From: Symsagittifera roscoffensis
Taxonomy: Eukaryota > Xenacoelomorpha > Acoela > Convolutidae
Length of the DNA: 64,000 nucleotides
Direction: 5' to 3'
Assembly: GCF_963678635.1 (NCBI RefSeq)
Contig: NC_087064.1
Coordinates: 67,077,548-67,141,547 of the forward strand
Shown here: positions 1-25,512 of the stretch, piece after piece
Position numbering within the stretch: the stretch's first letter is position 1
How the letters are laid out: each line of letters starts with the position of its first letter
The notes under the pieces: generated by a model
What the model was told of the DNA's origin: nothing
Databases searched by the model: none
The model's input: only the letters and a program-made list of their open reading frames with translations
Position numbers and translations under genes: made by a program

Positions 1-47
1 AACAATTAACAGAGATTAGGAAACAAAAAAGATGCTTCAAAACTAAC

Positions 48-13967
<13,920 letters not shown>

Positions 13968-14917
13968 CGATTAAATCAGATAGCCAACGCTTTCTGTAAA
14001 AATAATTCCGTTTCTTCTGAAAAAAAAATACAGCTGGAACAATGACTTCCAGGGGATGAAAACATAAGGGACATAAAAAAATGGTCCTTAGAAACACCCC
14101 CTGCAGGATGTATAAGCCAGTAAGAAAATGAGTACTTGATTACTATAGCCAACTGACAGTTGGAAAAGAGCCATGAACGCAAGGAAACTAAAAGAAAATT
14201 GACTTGTTCTTTTGAAAACCTTCAACTTATGAATTTCAAAGAAAAAAAATAGATGGCATTAAAGCTCTTTGAAATTGTAGAACAATTTATGATAGACACT
14301 TTTTGTTAAAATTAACCCAATTTGAGAAAACTGGATCAATAGGCAAAACTTTTATTTCGCTGGGAAATCTGATAACTAATTTCCATATTCGAAATTAGAA
14401 GTCGATCACGTCTTTCGTGACCTTTACACTTTTGCTGTTCGATAGGTTAGTTTGCCTTCTTTGTAACAATAGAAGTGCACTGGACTCCAAAAGAAATCAC
14501 AAGTCAAACCACAAAAAAATCATAAGTGAGCGTGAACAAAATTGTTCTAAAAAATTTGGAAAACCTATATAAGAGTACTCACTACGTTCATTACTCTTAA
14601 TACGGTACTAATAAATCATTCAGCTCAGATCAATCTCTTCGATGTCTTGATGGCTATAATAGGAAAAACCCCTCATTTCATTTAAAGACAGCTCACAAAC
14701 ATGAAGAGATAGCTACACGCTCTTAAGTGGATTAAAACAGGTACCACTATGAAAACCCGGAGCCGGACATTAAGCCGAATCGTAAATTGATTAAATTGAA
14801 GACTGGTTTGACTTGGTTTCAGAGTCAAGTCTCAAAAATCTTTCAAATGAACTTTACCTCTTTTTGGGATCATCAGAACCTCAATACCATATTTCAAAAA
14901 TATTGAATTCTGAGTTA
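13968..14917. other. Intergenic region: DHX37 upstream side and left flank of retroelement
   Basis: About 950 bases between the DHX37 start codon and the first LTR. It should hold the DHX37 promoter and 5' UTR on the minus strand, but I see no firm promoter element for that strand. Much of it is a copy of repeat R1 (14130-14620). Confidence 0.6.
14130..14620 (+). repeat. Repeat family R1 copy upstream of DHX37
   Basis: TATAGCCAACTGACAGTTGGAAAAGAG at 14146 contains the perfect palindrome CCAACTG-A-CAGTTGG. It is followed by the same blocks as the intron-1 copies (AAAGCTCTTTGAAATT, TTAACCCAATTTGAGAAAACTGGAT) and by CTATATAAGAGTACTCACTACGTTCATTACTCT near 14564, almost the same as at 10338. The TATA-like box is on the strand opposite to DHX37. 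Confidence 0.7.
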
Positions 14918-15243
14918 TGTGACATTCGACCAGAATGGACAAAAATGCAGATTTGACGATTTCGAATAGTAAGCAGCTAACCTTCCGAATTGACAGTTTT
15001 GAGAGATTAGTGACGTTATTGGGACGATTAGTCAAACGGTGAAGGTCAAGATATTCTGGTATTTTGAAATTTTAAAAATTCGAACTGAGAAGTCGCACTT
15101 CTGAGAAACGGCAAAAACCGCAATTTCGGAAGAAAACCAGAAGAAAATCAGAACAACAATAGTTGCGATAGATAGTGATAACTACGAGGATTGCGATAGA
15201 AAAACAACAACGAATTGCAGATTTAGTAGAGACCGTTCCGAGT

Positions 15244-15273
15244 TGCAACGATTGTGTCGCTACAATCGTCGCA
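15244..15273 (+). promoter_or_regulatory. LTR hairpin, E1 form
   Basis: TGCAACGATTGT and ACAATCGTCGCA flank a GTCGCT loop; 11 of 12 positions pair. In the E2 LTR (37516-37545) the same hairpin is perfect, with a C-G pair replaced by T-A, which argues that the stem is conserved. Confidence 0.65.
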
Positions 15274-15390
15274 AGGCCGTTCACAACAACGGTGAAGGGT
15301 GGAAAAACAGCCTTCCGGAGGGAAGATAAGGGCGTTATTTTCCCGGATTCAGGAATCCGGAGGGGTCTCGGGATTTGAACTGAAACTGTT

Positions 15391-15398
15391 TTATATAG
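15391..15398 (+). promoter_or_regulatory. Candidate LTR TATA box
   Basis: TTATATAG lies about 440 bases before the LTR end. The aligned position in the E2 LTR reads GTGATAAAA, so only the E1 5' LTR has a good match; the short 3' LTR lacks the region. Confidence 0.45.
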
Positions 15399-15846
15399 AC
15401 ATTGAGCTTCCCTATTATGTCCTGAATTGAATTTAATTAACATCTGAATTCATTTTACGACGATGAGAAGCTAGGAGTTGGGGGAAAGGGTTGACCCATC
15501 TTCGATGGAGATGATGATTTTTATCTACTGAACAAAAACAAAAGTAATATAACAAATAGTAGCAGCCCTGTTTTTAGGAGTGACCTCGTGGTCTGGGGAA
15601 ACTGAGACCCAGCCACGAGCTCACCACTTTGCATGCAATTAAAATAATTTGAGCGTTCTGGTCGAAGCCGGAGAACAGTAACGTTTTTTTCGTCCCGATG
15701 TTGAAAAAACCACCAAAAGAACTGGCTTTGGTAGAGACGTTGAAAAGCATGTAGAGCTCTTTTTAGACGTTGGCCAGTCGTCTTAGAACCTAGCATTATT
15801 TTCCGTCGATATGTACTTCCGGGCGAACGTTACATAGATTTTTTTA

Positions 15847-15861
15847 TGGCGCTCCTGGGTG
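15847..15861 (+). promoter_or_regulatory. Candidate tRNA primer-binding site
   Basis: TGGCGCTCCTGGGTG begins with TGG, the complement of a tRNA CCA tail, 12 bases after the LTR end. The same 15 bases sit the same 12 bases after the E2 LTR (38132 and 51460). I cannot name the tRNA. Confidence 0.5.
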
Positions 15862-17837
15862 TTATTCTTTTTTAACATCACGACCGGCAGAACCGTTAAC
15901 GAGCATTCCGCGCCGATCGGATGCTCATAATAACGCCCTTAATAGGCCTCAACCGCCGGTGTGGAAGGGTCGTTCGTAACGCGGAAAACTTCCGGATTAC
16001 CGTGAATAGCTTTTTAACATAGTTAGGACCGAAAATTCACGTTCCAGGAAGGGTGGGGGGATTGGCCGTCCCCTCGCTCCCCGTGAAGTCTGTGACCAAA
16101 AACACTTGAAAATATACAAAAAACCAAACAAAAAGCAGTAAAGTACCCTAGAAAAACAAAAAACACTAAAAAAACAAAAAAACAAAAACAGTAAAAAAAA
16201 AAAAAAAAAAAGGAAAAAATCAGTAGAAATCATCCCCCAGACAAGATGTGATCCGACCCTCCTGTGTGTTGTTGATAGATATATTGTTGTTACAGGCATT
16301 TATATCAATCAGTATCGTTACGATCATTTTTATGGCCCATTTGTGAGGCTTGTACTAAAGGGTTACTTGAGTATTTAAGCATGTTAGTGCTAATTTGCGC
16401 TCAATCCGGAAGGGTCTGCTGATTTGCGCTCAATCCAGAAGGGTCTTGGGAGAAGACTGATCCGGCAAGCAGTACAAGGAGCAACAAGAAGGGGCTCAAC
16501 GACAACAACAATCGACTGTTGGGTATCGTTAACAAGTTTTGTATCCCTTTTGGTACAAAAAGTAGATAGTAATCTGTGGGGGGCTCGACAGTGCTGCACT
16601 GTAGTGACCCTTCACTGAACTGCGAAAATCCGAGTTAAGCACCTTAATTCGGATAATGAACAAACCCGGAGGGGTATAGTATTACTAATATTTTTCTTAT
16701 ATAGTCTATATTATTACTCCTATATCGTTTTTCAGTGAAAAACACAGTAAGCGGCCGGTTTTTAGGATCAAAATAGCGATATTTTGACCGCCCCCCCCCA
16801 CAAATTGCGATTTTTGAAATATTGAAAGTTTTTGAAACGGAAAAAGCGCTAAATTAGTGCGTTACATCGTAATTCCACTACTATAGTAGGTAGAACCGGT
16901 TAAGTTTAGCTCAGAAGTGGTTGGAACTATTTTGGTACCAAAAACCGAATTTTCGCGATTTTTGAGAAAACGGAACACTATAAAATCAGAAAATTTTTTG
17001 AAATTTTGAATTAGGACAGTAAAAATAATTGTTCGGACAACGTCCACTAGTGAATCGACAGGTTTCAAGACCCGTTTACCCAAAGCCTTCCGGATTACAG
17101 AGAAACCGAACTTAACGTGTTTGATTCAGTGGATTCATCAATCCGGAGGGGTTCAAATATCATAGTTTTTCGCAAATTTTTTCAACTAGAGCGTTTCAGA
17201 TCTGGTTTTTTACATTGAACTAGGAGAGTATAGGCCTTCTGAGCTCGGATCAATAAGTTTAGGTCGCAAAGAACATATTTGCGGAAAAAGTTAGGCGGAA
17301 ACTATAAGTGAGAAAAATTTTGAATTTAGATAAAAAACGTTTTGGTTAATAACTTTGAAATGATTGGACAGATCCAGTTGATCTTGGTACCATTGAATCA
17401 GAAATAGCTGAGCTTACTAATAAGAACAAAAACTATTCAAAAAAATCAGCGTGAAATTTTTTTAGGATTATTTTTTTTAGCAAATACACCAATTCGGGAG
17501 TGTAGACCCTTCACGTTTTATAAAATTTTTTTGGAAAGCCCTTACACTCCTACCAAAGGGTAGAAACGATTGAATAAGGCAATTTTACGCTGATCTAGAT
17601 GAAAGGTAAGGGCTAAAGGCACCAGAAAACCTTGGTCGAGCCGAAATTAGGCTAGCGAAAAGACCCTTCACCGTTAGCGTGAATTGACAAATAAGAGGCT
17701 TAACTTCAATCCGGAAAGGTCTAGGCAATGACAACATACCCTTCCTAGTTGATACAAACAGCATAATAGCATCGGAGAACGTATCCGAAGGGGTATATGT
17801 TGAAAATCAAGGAAGTCTCTGAAAAGCTATTTTTACA

Positions 17838-18045
17838 AAACCGGAGGGGTCCCAATCCGGAGGGGTCCAAATTTTTCCTAATTTGGAGGGGTCCCAATCT
17901 GGAGGGGTCCAAATTTTTCCTAATTCGGAGGGGCCCCAATCCGGAGGGATCCTGTTATTACAAAACCGGAGGGGTCCCAATCTGGAGAGATCTCAATTTT
18001 GCCAATCCGGAGGGCTAGTGTTTTTTGTCAACCCGAGGGGTATTA
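17838..18045 (+). repeat. CCGGAGGGG minisatellite, E1 copy
   Basis: Roughly eight degenerate units centred on AATCCGGAGGGGTCC with spacers such as AATTTTTCCTAATT. The E2 leader carries longer arrays at 53401-53530 and 55360-55880. Open frames across it are a by-product of the repeat. Confidence 0.8.
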
Positions 18046-18343
18046 TTTTTGTTTCAGGACTTAGGTAAACAGAAGAAAAGATAATATTGAGAAGTATTAG
18101 GTTATTAAGCGACAAGCTAGGAACCAGTGACTGCACTGGTAACTTGCCTTTCAAAAAAGACCAGATCAAAACAAAACAGGTCCAAACTCGTATATTCGCG
18201 ACACTAAGTCTAAATTAAAAAAGAGTGTGTAACTCATTGCTGTGGATTGAAATCCAAAACTTTTTTGAGAAAAGTGACTGCCCTGAGGATTTTAGTAGGT
18301 CTAGCTCGGGAAGTCCGAAGGCAGATAGGTAACAGGAGACTCG

Positions 18344-18364
18344 GTGGGTGCAATAGACGCCCAC
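18344..18364 (+). ncRNA. Conserved leader hairpin before gag, E1
   Basis: GTGGGTG-CAATAGA-CGCCCAC forms a 7-bp stem with one G-U pair. The hairpin and its flanks (about 18240-18430) are retained almost unchanged in E2 at 56181-56201, while other leader parts diverge. Possible packaging, dimerisation or translation element; function is inferred only from conservation. Confidence 0.4.
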
Positions 18365-18824
18365 TTGAGGAAATTACTGCCTTCAAGTTTTGTCTGTTTG
18401 GTGCAGCACCAAGCAGGGAAAGCTCTTTCTTTAAAATACAAGTTCGACTATTGTACTGCCACCGACTAAAAATACAATACAAATACGCTTTTCATAGAAA
18501 TATTCTAATTTTGTTATTTCTGGTTTTAAATCAGCAATTTGTGCTTGATTGGGTAGTGAATACACTATCTTTTAAATTGACTGATATCATCATACTGTGC
18601 TAGTTCTCAAATCTTACGACTAAAAATCGATTATTAATAAAAACTTTTGGAACTTATTATGTTGTGTTATTATTATCAGTAGTCGGATCAAAAGGACACT
18701 AGCAATCGAATTGAGTGTATTGGCAGTAAGAAGTGGTAGATTGAGTATGACCCTAGACAAGTCAAGCATACTTAAACTAGGTGATAGATCCAGGAAATTC
18801 ATACCTGAGAAACAGAGAAGAGCA

Positions 18825-21618
18825 ATGACCGACCCTTTTAAGGAAAGGACCACACGAAACCGGACCGACAATGGGGAGACGATTTCAGGCAGAATGGTTG
18901 AGAACAGAAGTCAAAAGTCATCAGAAGAGCGAAAAGCAATGCTAGAAGTGGAGGTCCAACCGGACCAGGCCATGCATGAGAATCAGTAAATGCATGGACC
19001 GGAAGGGAGAGGGAACAGAAGGCTAGCGAGTGAATCTACCCCGGTAGAGCAAGGCCAAGATTTCGCCACTTCCACCGGGACACTGGACCGAGAGGAGATG
19101 TCGGAACTGTCCGACATCTCTACTGAAATTGTGGCAACTAGAAGATCTCCCACAGACAACATCATGATGGCAGGCGTGAAGGAGAAACAGGCAGCGTCCT
19201 CATCGTTTTCAGAAAGAGTGAAGAACGCTTTCGAAAACATCTTTCGATTCACCATGGGAGTGGGTACAGGAGATGAAGTTGAATCCCAGGAGGAAGAAGA
19301 GGACCACGATGAGCAAATTGACATTGGACCTCGAGAGCCTCAATAGTTCGACCAAGGAGAATGAGGCATACACCGACAGAGAGAGTGGAACCATGGACAA
19401 ATTTGGTGTGGTGAGAACGATAAGCAAAGACACAAACACATCAGGCCAGTCAAGAGACTTTGTGAGTATGATAAACTCGGAAACGTGAACTGGGGAGAAT
19501 AGAAACATAGGGCTAAGCAACGCACCGGCGGATCCAGAGGTGGATAATGTAAAAACGTCGAGGCAGAGAATCAAAGCCCGAATCTCGACCAGCACCAAGC
19601 TACCTGGGATCGACAGGGTGACACTGCCACTTGTGACGCCACTAGTAGAAAACGGAGCATCAATTGAAGAAGCCTCGAATAACATAGTGGGCAGTATAGG
19701 AGATCAAAATGAACAGATGTCCATAAGAATGAGTGAACTAGAGAGAGCAGTCCACATTGAAAGAGAAAGTCTGTGGGAAGAAATAAACCGCAATAGACAA
19801 GAAGTTGGTAGAAGCGAAAAACGCTTGAAGGAAAGAACGGATGAATACATAGCGAAGAGAGAGTTACGCTTAAGAGACGACATGGAGAAGTTGAGAATTC
19901 AGCAAGAGCAGTCTCTTGGGACTCTTGACACAAAAATAGATGCGATGATGGAGAGGTGAACTCAGGCTATCATGGATAGGTTGGACGGGCTACTAGGCAG
20001 CAAGAGTGGACCAAGAGAAGGGGAACCAAACTCGGGAGGTCCCAGAAGGGAGCCGAGGGTGAACTTCAATGACCAGCAGAATAGGAGAAGGACATATGGA
20101 AATCCTTTTAGAGATAGTAGAGATAGGGGCAGTTCAGCAGGCTATGCCACAGGGGATAATAGAACATGGGGCCCAAACCTTAGAGGAAGTTCACCTGGCA
20201 ATAGACAGACTTGAAACGAGCGACCGACGCAAGGCACACATGCGACTGGGAGAGGTGATTCCAAGAACAGGAGTCAAGCAAGCTCAGGGATGAGTCATGC
20301 GAGCCAAGGAAGAAACTATCCCGGCGATTCGGATAGAAAGGACGTACCAAATACTGAACCATTATCAGGGGGCAAAGATACTCAGGCGGGGCATTCAAGA
20401 GATGCCACAGTAATGGCCACAGCCTTTGAACCCCTAAACAGGTCTTTGGAGACATTCCTGACGAGGTTATCTAGAACCAATGAACGCAGTGAAAATTCCA
20501 GAAGAGTCTTTAACAAACCAAGATGCTATAAAGACGAATCTGACGGCTGCATTGACACCTGGATTGAGGTGATGAAACTGCATTTTGAGGAAGAAGACCT
20601 GTCAGAGAGGCAAGAGTGCAGTGCGCTCACCAGTAACTTGGAAGGGACAGCCCTAAATTGTGTGATGGCCAAAAAGCAATATCAGCGGGATACTGCTGAG
20701 AAAATCTTTGAAATCTTGTTAAATCGTTTTGGCTCAGGGGTGCAGGGGCACCAGGCAATGATGCGCTTCAAGAAACGGAGGCAACGAGAAGATGAAAGGA
20801 TAGACAACTTCCTAGACGATTTGGAAATGCTGAGAAGACGCAGCCAACCGGATGAGTCAAACAGATGGATGAACCTGGCAGTAGCCTCAAAATTCATCGA
20901 TGGTGTGAAGAATGATGAACTTCGAACAATGCTAGCAACGCATTACACACCACTATCAACCAATGCGCCAACACCAGAGGAGTTGAGGCTCAAGTCGAAA
21001 GAATATCTTTTGTTAGAACCTCCTTCGAGATCTGGATAATTTAAGAACAATTATGGCAATTTTAACAACGGACCAGCAAACCAAGGGAACAACTGGTATA
21101 AACCGAGGGAAGATATGGACAAGAGGCGCTCTTGCGCAAATTACAGTTCGACGGACCATCATTTGTCAGCATGCCCAACTTATAAACAGGGCATGAAAGC
21201 AATAGGCTTTAGCCTCGAGGACAAAGATGCGTCAGAAGTCGACCATGAAGATTTCATGAGAGGAGTAATTGCAAAATTTGGCCCGAGGCGTTTCTTTTGC
21301 AACTTGGAAGGTCATTTTAAATTGGATTGTCCACAATTCTGGGATGCAGTAGCAGACATCAAGTATCCAAGGCATGAGGAAGCTTTATCGGATGTGAAAG
21401 CCAGCAAGGCTCGCCTACTGAGTGAGGCGGAGGCTCGCAGAAAAGAAAAACCGCAAGAGCTGGCAACGAAGAAAATGCAAGCGGTAACAGGAGAGACATG
21501 TGAACCGGAACCGGTGACTGCGGCGGATGACTTCAAGATTGATTATAGGGCAGCCGCGAGGGATGCTCTAAATAGAGTGAAGCAGGAACTGGTAACGAAA
21601 GAGATCGAGCAAAAGTGA
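18825..21618 (+). pseudogene. gag: E1 gag (structural polyprotein), broken
   Basis: The ATG at 18825 aligns with the start of the better preserved E2 gag. Regions in order: acidic, Ser/Thr-rich N-terminus; a long charged coiled coil (about 19720-19990); a Gly/Arg/Asn-rich stretch; the capsid-like domain (about 20510-21020, with DTWIEVMKLHF and RFGSGVQGHQAMMRF); then two zinc knuckles. Both knuckles have lost a cysteine here: CANY instead of CANC, RFFC instead of CFFC. Breaks: stop at 18987, 2-bp deletion near 19340, stops at 19486, 19957, 20212 and 21037. It is unusually long for a gypsy gag. The frame ends at 21616 and runs by further shifts into pol. Confidence 0.82.
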
Positions 21619-22056
21619 AGCTCGAATTGGAAAATGAGAAACTACAGGAGAAGCTGAATACCTTCGAGGCAACAGAAGTCGAAGAAACAAAGGCACCAAG
21701 TAGTTTGAGCATAAAACTTAATGTAATTTCCTGGCAGAAGTTCGATATGGTGCCACAAGGAAGCAAAAACAGTCAAAAAACTCGGTAGCGGGACACCAGG
21801 TAATCAGAAACCTGAGTGAACCATCAGAGCTCACCTTGATGAATTTGGAAACATATGCAGACTATCTGAGGCAAGTGGAGTCGAGTCAAGAGCTGTGCGA
21901 GCACTACTAACAACGGGTGGCCCTCGCATAAAGAAGCTTCATGGGCGCTACGTGGAAGTCTACGGACCGTATCAAGTGATGCTGAACGTAGATGGAATCA
22001 GTATCTACACTAGGACATAAGTAACGACAGACAGTGACCAGATAGGGCAGATCTAT
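21619..22056 (+). pseudogene. E1 gag-protease linker, broken
   Basis: Coding-like stretches in shifting frames, including a Glu/Lys-rich helix (KLELENEKLQEKLNTFE) and a segment ending in the in-frame stop TAA at 22018-22020, directly before the protease frame. Part of the original polyprotein, now interrupted at least three times. Confidence 0.6.
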
Positions 22057-22527
22057 TTGGGTGAGGAGGAACTCAAAGTCCGCAGGATAGGCCATGACGC
22101 CATGATGGAGCAAGACGCAGTACACATTGCATACGAAGCAGATCTGACTGCACATCTGCTCGACACCAACGGAAAGAAAATCGGAGTCACAGGGCTTCTG
22201 GACACAGGAGCGGTAGTGAGTGAGATGCCGATAAAGACTTTGGAAAGAATGGGCTTCACGAGGGAAGATCTAATTCCGACGAATATCCGACTAGCGGCAG
22301 CCAATCGAGGAGCGATTCACGTAGCCGGAAGAACACCAATAACGGTCCTCCACATGGGAGGACGGGATCTTTGGATGAGCTTCCTGGTGGTAGAGAATTT
22401 GGACGACGCCGACCAATTCATCTTGGGCAGAGATTTCGTCAGGTATTTTGACGTGATGATCGACTTGAACAACGGTCTAATAATGATTAGGAACCCGGAT
22501 CGAAAGTATGTTATCGAAAGTAACTAG
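22057..22527 (+). pseudogene. E1 retropepsin-like protease, first copy
   Basis: Single-domain aspartic protease of a gypsy polyprotein. GLLDTGAVVSEMP holds the catalytic Asp-Thr-Gly (GAC at 22201), and FILGRDFVRYFDV is the second conserved element. The domain is whole, but it is preceded by a stop (22018) and followed by stops at 22525 and 22537 in the same frame, so it cannot be made as part of a polyprotein. It is repeated in altered form from 23834. Confidence 0.82.
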
Positions 22528-22560
22528 ACAGAAAAGTAAAACTACAGCCGGGACAAGCAG

Positions 22561-23210
22561 ATGGTGGAAATTTTTAGAATGAGAAATTTAAATTCGTTAA
22601 GTGATAGTAAACAGGTTTGTTTGGTACCGAATCCAAAAAGTCAAAGTTCAGTGATTTTTGGCCGGAGCTTCTCGGTAACTCGAAATGGACTGTGTGTCAG
22701 TGTGTTATTGAACACACTGGACATCACGGTTTCAATCCAGCGTGGAAAGAAACTTGGTTACGCTTTGCCGATGAGGACCGACTATGAAGAGACACAAAAC
22801 TTGAAGAAACATAGAGTGACAGACTGTCCTTATCATGCCAAAAAAGATAAAATTTTTAAAAAGATTAATGACTTAAAATCTATTCATAAATTGTTTTCAA
22901 TGAAGTCCGACACGGACGACGGCTTATCGAGCTGCTCGAATTTTCCGGAACGCCCCTCGTCATATGAATTAGAATCTGACAAACCGGTTTTGCCAGTGAT
23001 AGAACACTTAAAAGTGAAAAAAAGGCGAGGGAGATTTTGAATCACTTCGGGAGGTTTTAAATCGGAACGCGGACGTATTTTCAAGACATAAGGCGGATAT
23101 CGGTTGCTGTAACTTCGTCCAACACGAAATCGAACTTGAGGAAGGCGCCGCTCCCCATAGGGAAGGCGCAAGACGAATGATGTCACGGAAGCGTGAAGAG
23201 CGGAAATAGA
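22561..23210 (+). pseudogene. E1 protease-RT linker, first copy
   Basis: Frame 22561-23040 encodes the spacer between protease and RT (MRNLNSLSDSKQVCLVPNP and a Ser/Asp-rich part with DGLSSCSNFPERP). A one-base shift near 23035 and a return near 23205 put the next ~170 bases out of frame. Both shifts are also in the second copy, so they predate the duplication. Confidence 0.7.
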
Positions 23211-23211
23211 A

Positions 23212-23833
23212 ATGTTGCTCGAATACGACATGATAGAACCGTCGAAATTGCCATGGGCTTGCGGGGTAGTAATGGCGAAAAAGAAAGGGGGGCAGCTTAG
23301 GTTTTGTTGCGACTTTCGCTACTTAAACGCGGTGACAATAAAAGATGCATACCCGATACCGCGAATAGACGAGAGCCTCTCTAAACTTGGTGATGCCAAG
23401 TTCTTCACCACATTGGATTTGGGCTCTGCCTTCTGGCAGGTCCCTCTGCGGAAGAAGGATAGGGAAAAGACCGGATTTGCGTGTGAATTGGGTTTGTACA
23501 AGTGGAAGAGGATGCCCTTCGGCTTGTGCAACACAATGGCCACTTTTCAAAGACTGTTGGCTCAGGCTTTGACCAGAGTGACAAAGAAGTACAGGAATCA
23601 TGTGATGTGTTGCGTGGATGACGTAGTCATAGCAACACCGACCCTGGAAGACCACATTGATCGGCTCGATGAGGTCTTTGGATGCATGAAAAGAGCAAGC
23701 TTGAAATGCAAACCATCGAAATGTGAAATCCCGAGGGATTCGATCAAGTACCTAGGAAGAATGGTGGACAGGCCGGACCCGGAAGCAGTAGAAGCTGTGC
23801 TTACATGGAAGGCTCCCAGAACGGACACGCAGC
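23212..23833 (+). pseudogene. E1 reverse transcriptase, first copy (fingers/palm)
   Basis: Copies element RNA into DNA. Blocks in order: YPIPRIDESLSKL, FTTLDLGSAFWQVPL (first catalytic Asp), KWKRMPFGLCNTMATFQR, and CVDDVVIATPTLEDH (Asp pair at residues 136-137). The usual Tyr/Phe before V-D-D is Cys here. After YLGRMVDRPDPEAVEAVLTWK the sequence breaks into protease DNA at 23834, so thumb, connection and RNase H are absent from this copy. Confidence 0.88.
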
Positions 23834-24206
23834 TCTGCTCGACACCAACGGAAAGAAAATCGGAGTCACAGGGCTTCTGGAAACAGGAGCGGTAGTGAGT
23901 GAGATGCCGATAAAGACTTTGGAAAGAATGGGCTTCACGAGGGAAGATCTAATTCCGACGAATATCCGACTAGCGGCAGCCAATCGAGGAGCGATTCACG
24001 TAGCCGGAAGAACACCAATAACGGTCCTCCACATGGGAGGACGGGATCTTTGGATGAGCTTCCTGGTGGTAGAGAATTTGGACGACGCCGACCAATTCAT
24101 CTTGGGCAGAGATTTCGTCAGGTATTTTGACGTGATGATCGACTTGAACAACGGTCTAATAATGATTAGGAACCCGGATCAAAAGTATGTTATCGAAAGT
24201 AACTAG
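23834..24206 (+). pseudogene. E1 protease, second copy (active site changed)
   Basis: Second unit of the tandem duplication. It lacks the N-terminal part before LLDTNGKKIG. The catalytic triplet reads Glu-Thr-Gly (GAA at 23880) in place of Asp-Thr-Gly, expected to inactivate it. Otherwise the same as the first copy, apart from R to Q near the end. Confidence 0.82.
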
Positions 24207-24239
24207 ACAGAAAAGTAAAACTACAGCCGGGACAAGCAG

Positions 24240-24889
24240 ATGGTGGAAATTTTTAGAATGAGAAATTTAAATTCGTTAAGTGATAGTAAACAGGTTTGTT
24301 TGGTACCGAATCCAAAAAGTCAAAGTTCAGTGATTTTTGGCCGGAGCTTCTCGGTAACTCGAAATGGACTGTGTGTCAGTGTGTTATTGAACACACTGGA
24401 CATCACGGTTTCAATCCAGCGTGGAAAGAAACTTGGTTACGCTTTGCCGATGAGGACCGACTATGAAGAGACACAAAACTTGAAGAAACATAGAGTGACA
24501 GACTGTCCTTATCATGCCAAAAAAGATAAAATTTTTAAAAAGATTAATGACTTAAAATCTATTCATAAATTGTTTTCAATGAAGTCCGACACGGACGACG
24601 GCTTATCGAGCTGCTCGAATTTTCCGGAACGCCCCTCGTCATATGAATTAGAATCTGACAAACCGGTTTTGCCAGTGATAGAACACTTAAAAGTGAAAAA
24701 AAGGCGAGGGAGATTTTGAATCACTTCGGGAGGTTTTAAATCGGAACGCGGACGTATTTTCAGGACATAAGGCGGATATCGGTTGCTGTAACTTCGTCCA
24801 ACACGAAATCGAACTTGAGGAAGGCGCCGCTCCCCATAGGGAAGGCGCAAGACGAATGATGTCACGGAAGCGTGAAGAGCGGAAATAGA
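24240..24889 (+). pseudogene. E1 protease-RT linker, second copy
   Basis: Copy of 22561-23210 with the same two frameshifts. I noticed one substitution, AAGACAT to AGGACAT near 24764. Confidence 0.7.
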
Positions 24890-24890
24890 A

Positions 24891-25512
24891 ATGTTGCTCG
24901 AATACGACATGATAGAACCGTCGAAATTGCCATGGGCTTGCGGGGTAGTAATGGCGAAAAAGAAAGGGGGGCAGCTTAGGTTTTGTTGCGACTTTCGCTA
25001 CTTAAACGCGGTGACAATAAAAGATGCATACCCGATACCGCGAATAGACGAGAGCCTCTCTAAACTTGGTGATGCCAAGTTCTTCACCACATTGGATTTG
25101 GGCTCTGCCTTCTGGCAGGTCCCTCTGCGGAAGAAGGATAGGGAAAAGACCGGATTTGCGTGTGAATTGGGGTTGTACAAGTGGAAGAGGATGCCCTTCG
25201 GCTTGTGCAACACAATGGCCACTTTTCAAAGACTGTTGGCTCAGGCTTTGACCAGAGTGACAAAGAAGTACAGGAATCATGTGATGTGTTGCGTGGATGA
25301 CGTAGTCATAGCAACACCGACCCTGGAAGACCACATTGATCGGCTCGATGAGGTCTTTGGATGCATGAAAAGAGCAAGCTTGAAATGCAAACCATCGAAA
25401 TGTGAAATCCCTAGGGATTCGATCAAGTACCTAGGAAGAATGGTGGACAGGCCGGACCCGGAAGCAGTAGAAGCTGTGCTTACATGGAAGGCTCCCAGAA
25501 CGGACACGCAGC
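24891..25512 (+). pseudogene. E1 reverse transcriptase, second copy
   Basis: Same blocks as the first RT copy, including CVDDV. At 25513 it meets the 52-bp protease patch, out of frame with what follows; the reading frame therefore ends in unrelated residues. Confidence 0.87.

Larger units (their letters stand above)
14918..15834 (+). repeat. E1 5' LTR (917 bp)
   Basis: Begins TGTGACATTCG and ends CGAACGTTACA (TG...CA with inverted ends). It aligns over its full length to the LTR at 37213-38119 and, with a ~570-bp internal gap, to the LTR at 36354-36698. It contains a TATA-like box at 15391, an imperfect 12-bp hairpin at 15244-15273 and one CCGGAGGGGT motif near 15357. Confidence 0.88.
15862..18824 (+). 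other. E1 leader (untranslated region before gag)
   Basis: About 3 kb without a convincing gene. It has A-rich stretches (16190-16215), many dispersed CCGGAGGGGT / CCGGAAGGGT motifs and their complements, a minisatellite of the same motif (17838-18045), and a conserved hairpin (18344-18364). It aligns to the E2 leader, so it belongs to the element. Confidence 0.7.

Noticed and set aside
14918-18660. A single 3.7-kb LTR covering everything before gag
   Set aside because: The inverted ends TGTGACATTC / GAACGTTACA, the primer-binding-site candidate and alignment to the 3' LTR set the LTR end at 15834; the rest is leader.
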